Assembly (NCBI GenBank): GCA_022708005.1
Contig: JAKIZN010000055.1
Span: forward strand, 1-8,498
Source of the DNA: Bacteroidota bacterium
GTDB taxonomy: Bacteria > Bacteroidota > Ignavibacteria > Kapaibacteriales > UBA2268
DNA: 8,498 nucleotides
Reading direction: 5' to 3'
In this document: positions 7,005-8,498 of the stretch, piece after piece
Numbering within the stretch: the stretch's first letter is position 1
Layout of the letters: each line of letters begins with the position of its first letter
Notes under the pieces: generated by a model
The model's input: only the letters and a program-made list of their open reading frames with translations
What the model was told of the DNA's origin: nothing
Database searches by the model: none
Translations under genes and position numbers: made by a program

Positions 7005-7057
7005 ATGCGGGTGCAGGCTGATAATTGTTTGAACAGGACTATCAGCCCCGCCCGCAT
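7005..7057 (+). terminator. Long GC-rich hairpin after the lipoprotein gene; possible terminator
   Basis: ATGCGGG and GGCTGATA (7005-7023, separated by TGCA) pair with TATCAGCC and CCCGCAT (7040-7057, separated by CCG). This gives 8 bp, a small internal loop and 7 bp more, around a 16-base loop. It begins 9 bases after the stop at 6996, a good position for ending the glgP-lipoprotein transcript. No T-run follows (CTTAAATCC), so intrinsic termination is uncertain; it could instead be a 3'-stabilising hairpin. Confidence 0.5.
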
Positions 7058-7064
7058 CTTAAAT

Positions 7065-7090
7065 CCAAATAATGAATTATGAACTCTGAC
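7065..7090 (+). repeat. 26-bp degenerate direct repeat, copy 2 (copy 1 at 3641-3666)
   Basis: The segment starts CCAAATAATG and ends CTCTGAC, in the same orientation as the copy at 3641-3666, with about 21 of 26 positions identical. It again lies to the left of the large hairpin repeat. Confidence 0.4.
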
Positions 7091-7105
7091 TGGCTATGTC
7101 TTTAG

Positions 7106-7130
7106 GCAATGGGGCATGCCCCATTGTCTA
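7106..7130. repeat. Palindrome CAATGGGGCATGCCCCATTG with flanks
   Basis: Bases 7107-7126 are a perfect 20-bp palindrome. The 25 bases at 7106-7130 match 7322-7346 at 22 positions. Two of the three differences are a compensating T-A to G-C change within the stem, so the pairing is preserved. The left half also ends the composite repeat at 3767 (GGCAATGG), showing that this palindrome is a module of that repeat. Confidence 0.75.
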
Positions 7131-7132
7131 CT

Positions 7133-7176
7133 CGCTGTTCTCCAGATGTCTTACACCTTCGAGGTGCAGGACATCT
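7133..7176 (-). repeat. Composite intergenic repeat, copy 2 (tail inverted relative to copy 1)
   Basis: Bases 7144-7176 match the hairpin at 3712-3744 at 31 of 33 positions when read directly. The two changes turn one stem pair into a mismatch and one into a wobble. The conserved tail GGAGAACAGCG is on the opposite side, as its complement at 7133-7143, so the element as a whole is inverted relative to copy 1. The -3 AGTAGACAATGG continuation (complement of 7121-7132) leads into the palindrome at 7107-7126. Confidence 0.8.
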
Positions 7177-7193
7177 TAAAGCCAAAAAGCAAC

Positions 7194-7220
7194 GACCCTG
7201 AAAGGGTCAAATGTTTGTAG
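7194..7220 (+). repeat. REP-like hairpin with ATGTTTGTAG tail, copy 1
   Basis: GACCCT (7194-7199), loop GAA and AGGGTC (7203-7208) form a hairpin, followed by AA and ATGTTTGTAG (7211-7220). The same architecture occurs on the minus strand at 7284-7310 with a different stem sequence but the same GAA loop and tail. Similar small hairpin-plus-tail repeats are familiar to me from Bacteroidota-related genomes. Confidence 0.7.
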
Positions 7221-7243
7221 TAATGAATAATCAGCGATTTATA

Positions 7244-7260
7244 CGACTCCGTAGGAGTCG
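7244..7260. repeat. Hairpin CGACTCC-GTA-GGAGTCG
   Basis: This perfect 7-bp stem with a 3-base loop sits between the two oppositely oriented ATGTTTGTAG repeats. It has no partner elsewhere in the window. Its style (short GC-rich stem, triloop) suggests another dispersed repeat rather than a gene-specific signal. Confidence 0.55.
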
Positions 7261-7283
7261 AATTATGTATGCAATCTTATTTT

Positions 7284-7310
7284 CTACAAACATCAAATCC
7301 CTTCGGGATT
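7284..7310 (-). repeat. REP-like hairpin with ATGTTTGTAG tail, copy 2, inverted
   Basis: On the minus strand this reads AATCCC, loop GAA, GGGATT (7310-7296), then TG and ATGTTTGTAG (7293-7284). It is the inverted counterpart of 7194-7220, with changed but still complementary stem arms. The tails 7211-7220 and 7284-7293 are exact complements and could close a larger stem around the middle hairpin. Confidence 0.7.
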
Positions 7311-7343
7311 AAAACAAAAAAGCAAGGGGGCATGCCCCCTTGC
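7311..7343 (-). terminator. Intrinsic terminator of the type IX cargo gene
   Basis: Read on the minus strand, a perfect 22-bp palindrome (GCAAGGGGGCATGCCCCCTTGC, positions 7343-7322) is followed at once by TTTTTTGTTTT (7321-7311). It lies about 30 bases after the TAA of the minus-strand gene (7375-7373). A GC-rich stem plus T-run is the standard Rho-independent form. The stem belongs to the same repeat family as 7106-7130. Confidence 0.8.
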
Positions 7344-7372
7344 CTAATACAAGTTAATTCTGTAATAATCAA

Positions 7373-8498
7373 TTATCTGACTATTACTATTCTCGCCGTC
7401 TGCACATCGCCGTCGATGTTTATCATTGCTTGATATACGCCGCTTGGCAAGTCGCTTGTGTTTAATTTAATGATACCATTCATCGCAGATTCGCTCGCTG
7501 TTAGCATCAATTGCCCTGCTTGATTGAAGAGTTTTACTTCAACTTCGCCTTCGCTTGCTATGCCCAAATTCAACATTACTTCTGTTGTAGCAGGCTGCGG
7601 AGTTACGGTCAGTGTGCTTGAAGTAGCTTCCACGTTGCCTTTCAAGAAGTAAACGGCATCTGTTTCATAACGTAATGTGTATTCTTTTGCGTTAGTTGTC
7701 ATATCGCTGAGTGTGATTTGGCTTACTTCGCCAATGTTCTTATTTGTACTATTCCAGACTTTAACGATAAGCTCTTCGCCTTCGCTTGCGCCGTCTTTTT
7801 CACTTGTAAATTCATCATCGCCCCAAACTACTACGCCACGCAAAGCATTCTGCCATACGCTTGAGCCTACGAGCATACCGTCGCGTGTGAATACACCAAC
7901 TTCGTCACCTTCGTTCGCGTTCAAATCTAATGCAACAAACGCAGTTTTACCCGTTACATTATTCTCACGGACAAATACTTTTGGCTCTAAAATAGGAGCG
8001 TTGCTTGTGCTTTGCTTAATGACTGTATTAGCGGGATAAGTCAAAGTGCCATCTGTTGCAGTTAAGCGAATCATATAGCCCTTATTTGGATCCAAGTTAG
8101 CGAGTGTTGTTGCAAATGGTGGTTGATATACTTCGCCTGTTATGCTCTTGATTTGCAAGTATTTACCGCTAATCGAAGCGAGTGCTGTTGCTGTTGGCAT
8201 CGAGCTTGTGCGATAATATGGCAGCCAATACCAGCCGAGCTGATTTAAAGTAATCGGAGTAGCTTCGGGAACAATCGGAGTGCCAGCTAATTGGAATTGT
8301 GCCGATGTCGTCATACGAATTTGATATGCGTGATATTTATTCCAGCTAGTCAATGTGTTAGTGAATGGCGGGGCATAAATTTGTCCGTAAGCATTTTTAG
8401 CTTGCTGCAAGTTGCCCGAGAGCGAGTTTAATACACTGCTCATAGATGTATTCTCAGGCTCAACATTTGCAGAAATCATATTCCAGCCATTGACAAGC
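7373..8498 (-). CDS. Type IX-secreted repeat protein with C-terminal sorting domain, N-terminus beyond the window
   Basis: The frame is open through the right edge: upstream of an internal Met at 8479 it continues as LVNGWN, so that Met is not the start and at least 374 C-terminal residues are seen. Residues (from 8497) 4-87 and 88-160 form two tandem repeats of about 84 residues: GWNMISANV / GWYWLPYYR, and IYAPPFTNTLTSWNKYHAYQIRMT / VYQPPFATTLANLDPNKGYMIRLT paraphrased by shared PPF, TL, Y and IR-(M/L)-T positions. Residues about 180-275 form a beta domain (GDEVGVFTRDGMLVGSSVW, VVVWGDDEFTSEKDG). Residues about 295-374 are a type A sorting domain (VTPQPATTEV, LFNQAGQ, SDLPSGVYQ, ending ARIVIVR). 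In this system the tail directs export across the outer membrane and is removed. The protein is expected to be surface-attached or secreted; its activity is unknown. The gene is convergent with the lipoprotein gene and has its own terminator. Confidence 0.88.
   Translation of the reverse strand, partial: LVNGWNMISANVEPENTSMSSVLNSLSGNLQQAKNAYGQIYAPPFTNTLTSWNKYHAYQIRMTTSAQFQLAGTPIVPEATPITLNQLGWYWLPYYRTSSMPTATALASISGKYLQIKSITGEVYQPPFATTLANLDPNKGYMIRLTATDGTLTYPANTVIKQSTSNAPILEPKVFVRENNVTGKTAFVALDLNANEGDEVGVFTRDGMLVGSSVWQNALRGVVVWGDDEFTSEKDGASEGEELIVKVWNSTNKNIGEVSQITLSDMTTNAKEYTLRYETDAVYFLKGNVEATSSTLTVTPQPATTEVMLNLGIASEGEVEVKLFNQAGQLMLTASESAMNGIIKLNTSDLPSGVYQAMINIDGDVQTARIVIVR

Larger units (their letters stand above)
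6997..7372. other. Gene-free repeat island between convergent genes
   Basis: These 376 bases separate the end of the lipoprotein gene from the end of the minus-strand type IX cargo gene. No credible coding frame is present. I find at least six hairpins: 7005-7057, 7107-7126, 7144-7176, 7194-7208, 7244-7260 and 7296-7310, plus the terminator at 7311-7343. Two of them carry an ATGTTTGTAG tail in opposite orientations. The interval looks like an accumulation site for small non-coding repeats between convergent genes. Confidence 0.75.

Noticed and set aside
7107..7343. Possible CRISPR-like array because several palindromic repeats follow one another
   Set aside because: The repeats differ in sequence, face opposite directions and are unevenly spaced. 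There are no equal-length spacers and no cas gene.
7677..8039. 120-codon plus-strand frame opposite the type IX cargo gene
   Set aside because: It is a Ser/Thr/Leu-rich shadow of a clearly coding minus-strand frame with recognisable domains.
8477..8479. Met at the right end as start of the type IX cargo protein
   Set aside because: The frame stays open to the window edge and the residues just before it (GWN) are part of a repeat motif present again at residue 88. There is also no signal peptide after this Met.

Overview
The window looks like chromosomal DNA from a moderately AT-rich member of the Bacteroidota/Chlorobiota-Ignavibacteria-Kapabacteria (FCB) assemblage. The strongest clue is the protein on the minus strand at the right edge. 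It ends in a type IX secretion (Por-secretion type) C-terminal sorting domain and carries Gly-Trp-Asn-containing tandem repeats of the kind common in secreted proteins of these lineages. A-rich leaders without a clear Shine-Dalgarno before two genes, and Lys/Asn/Ile-rich proteins, fit this. The exact taxon is inference.

Layout, left to right. (1) Bases 1-601 hold the 3' part of a type II restriction endonuclease whose reading frame is broken. Its catalytic segment (Asp ... Glu-Gln-Lys) is read in frame 1 and the rest in frame 2, and the switch falls in a run of nine A (87-95). One A fewer would restore one continuous protein. (2) Three genes follow on the plus strand: a SpoIIE/RsbU-type PP2C phosphatase (772-2046), a YbaK/EbsC-type aminoacyl-tRNA deacylase 18 bp downstream (2065-2547), and purC, SAICAR synthetase (2663-3538). 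(3) A 350-bp gene-free interval (3539-3888) contains several hairpins, including a perfect 15-bp-stem element. (4) A second plus-strand pair is an alpha-glucan phosphorylase (3889-6459) and a TlpA/ResA-like thioredoxin lipoprotein (6469-6996). The lipoprotein's Shine-Dalgarno overlaps the phosphorylase stop codon. (5) A 376-bp interval (6997-7372) is an island of at least six hairpins. (6) The convergent type IX cargo protein (7373 to past the right edge, minus strand) has a convincing intrinsic terminator made from one of these palindromes.

The genes are mostly housekeeping: tRNA quality control, purine synthesis, glycogen breakdown, thiol redox and a signalling phosphatase. They do not form one visible pathway. 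The two most informative observations are the homopolymer frameshift next to the restriction enzyme's active site, and the modular intergenic repeat families shared, partly in inverted orientation, between the two gene-free intervals. I see no convincing evidence for a wholly new multi-gene system here.
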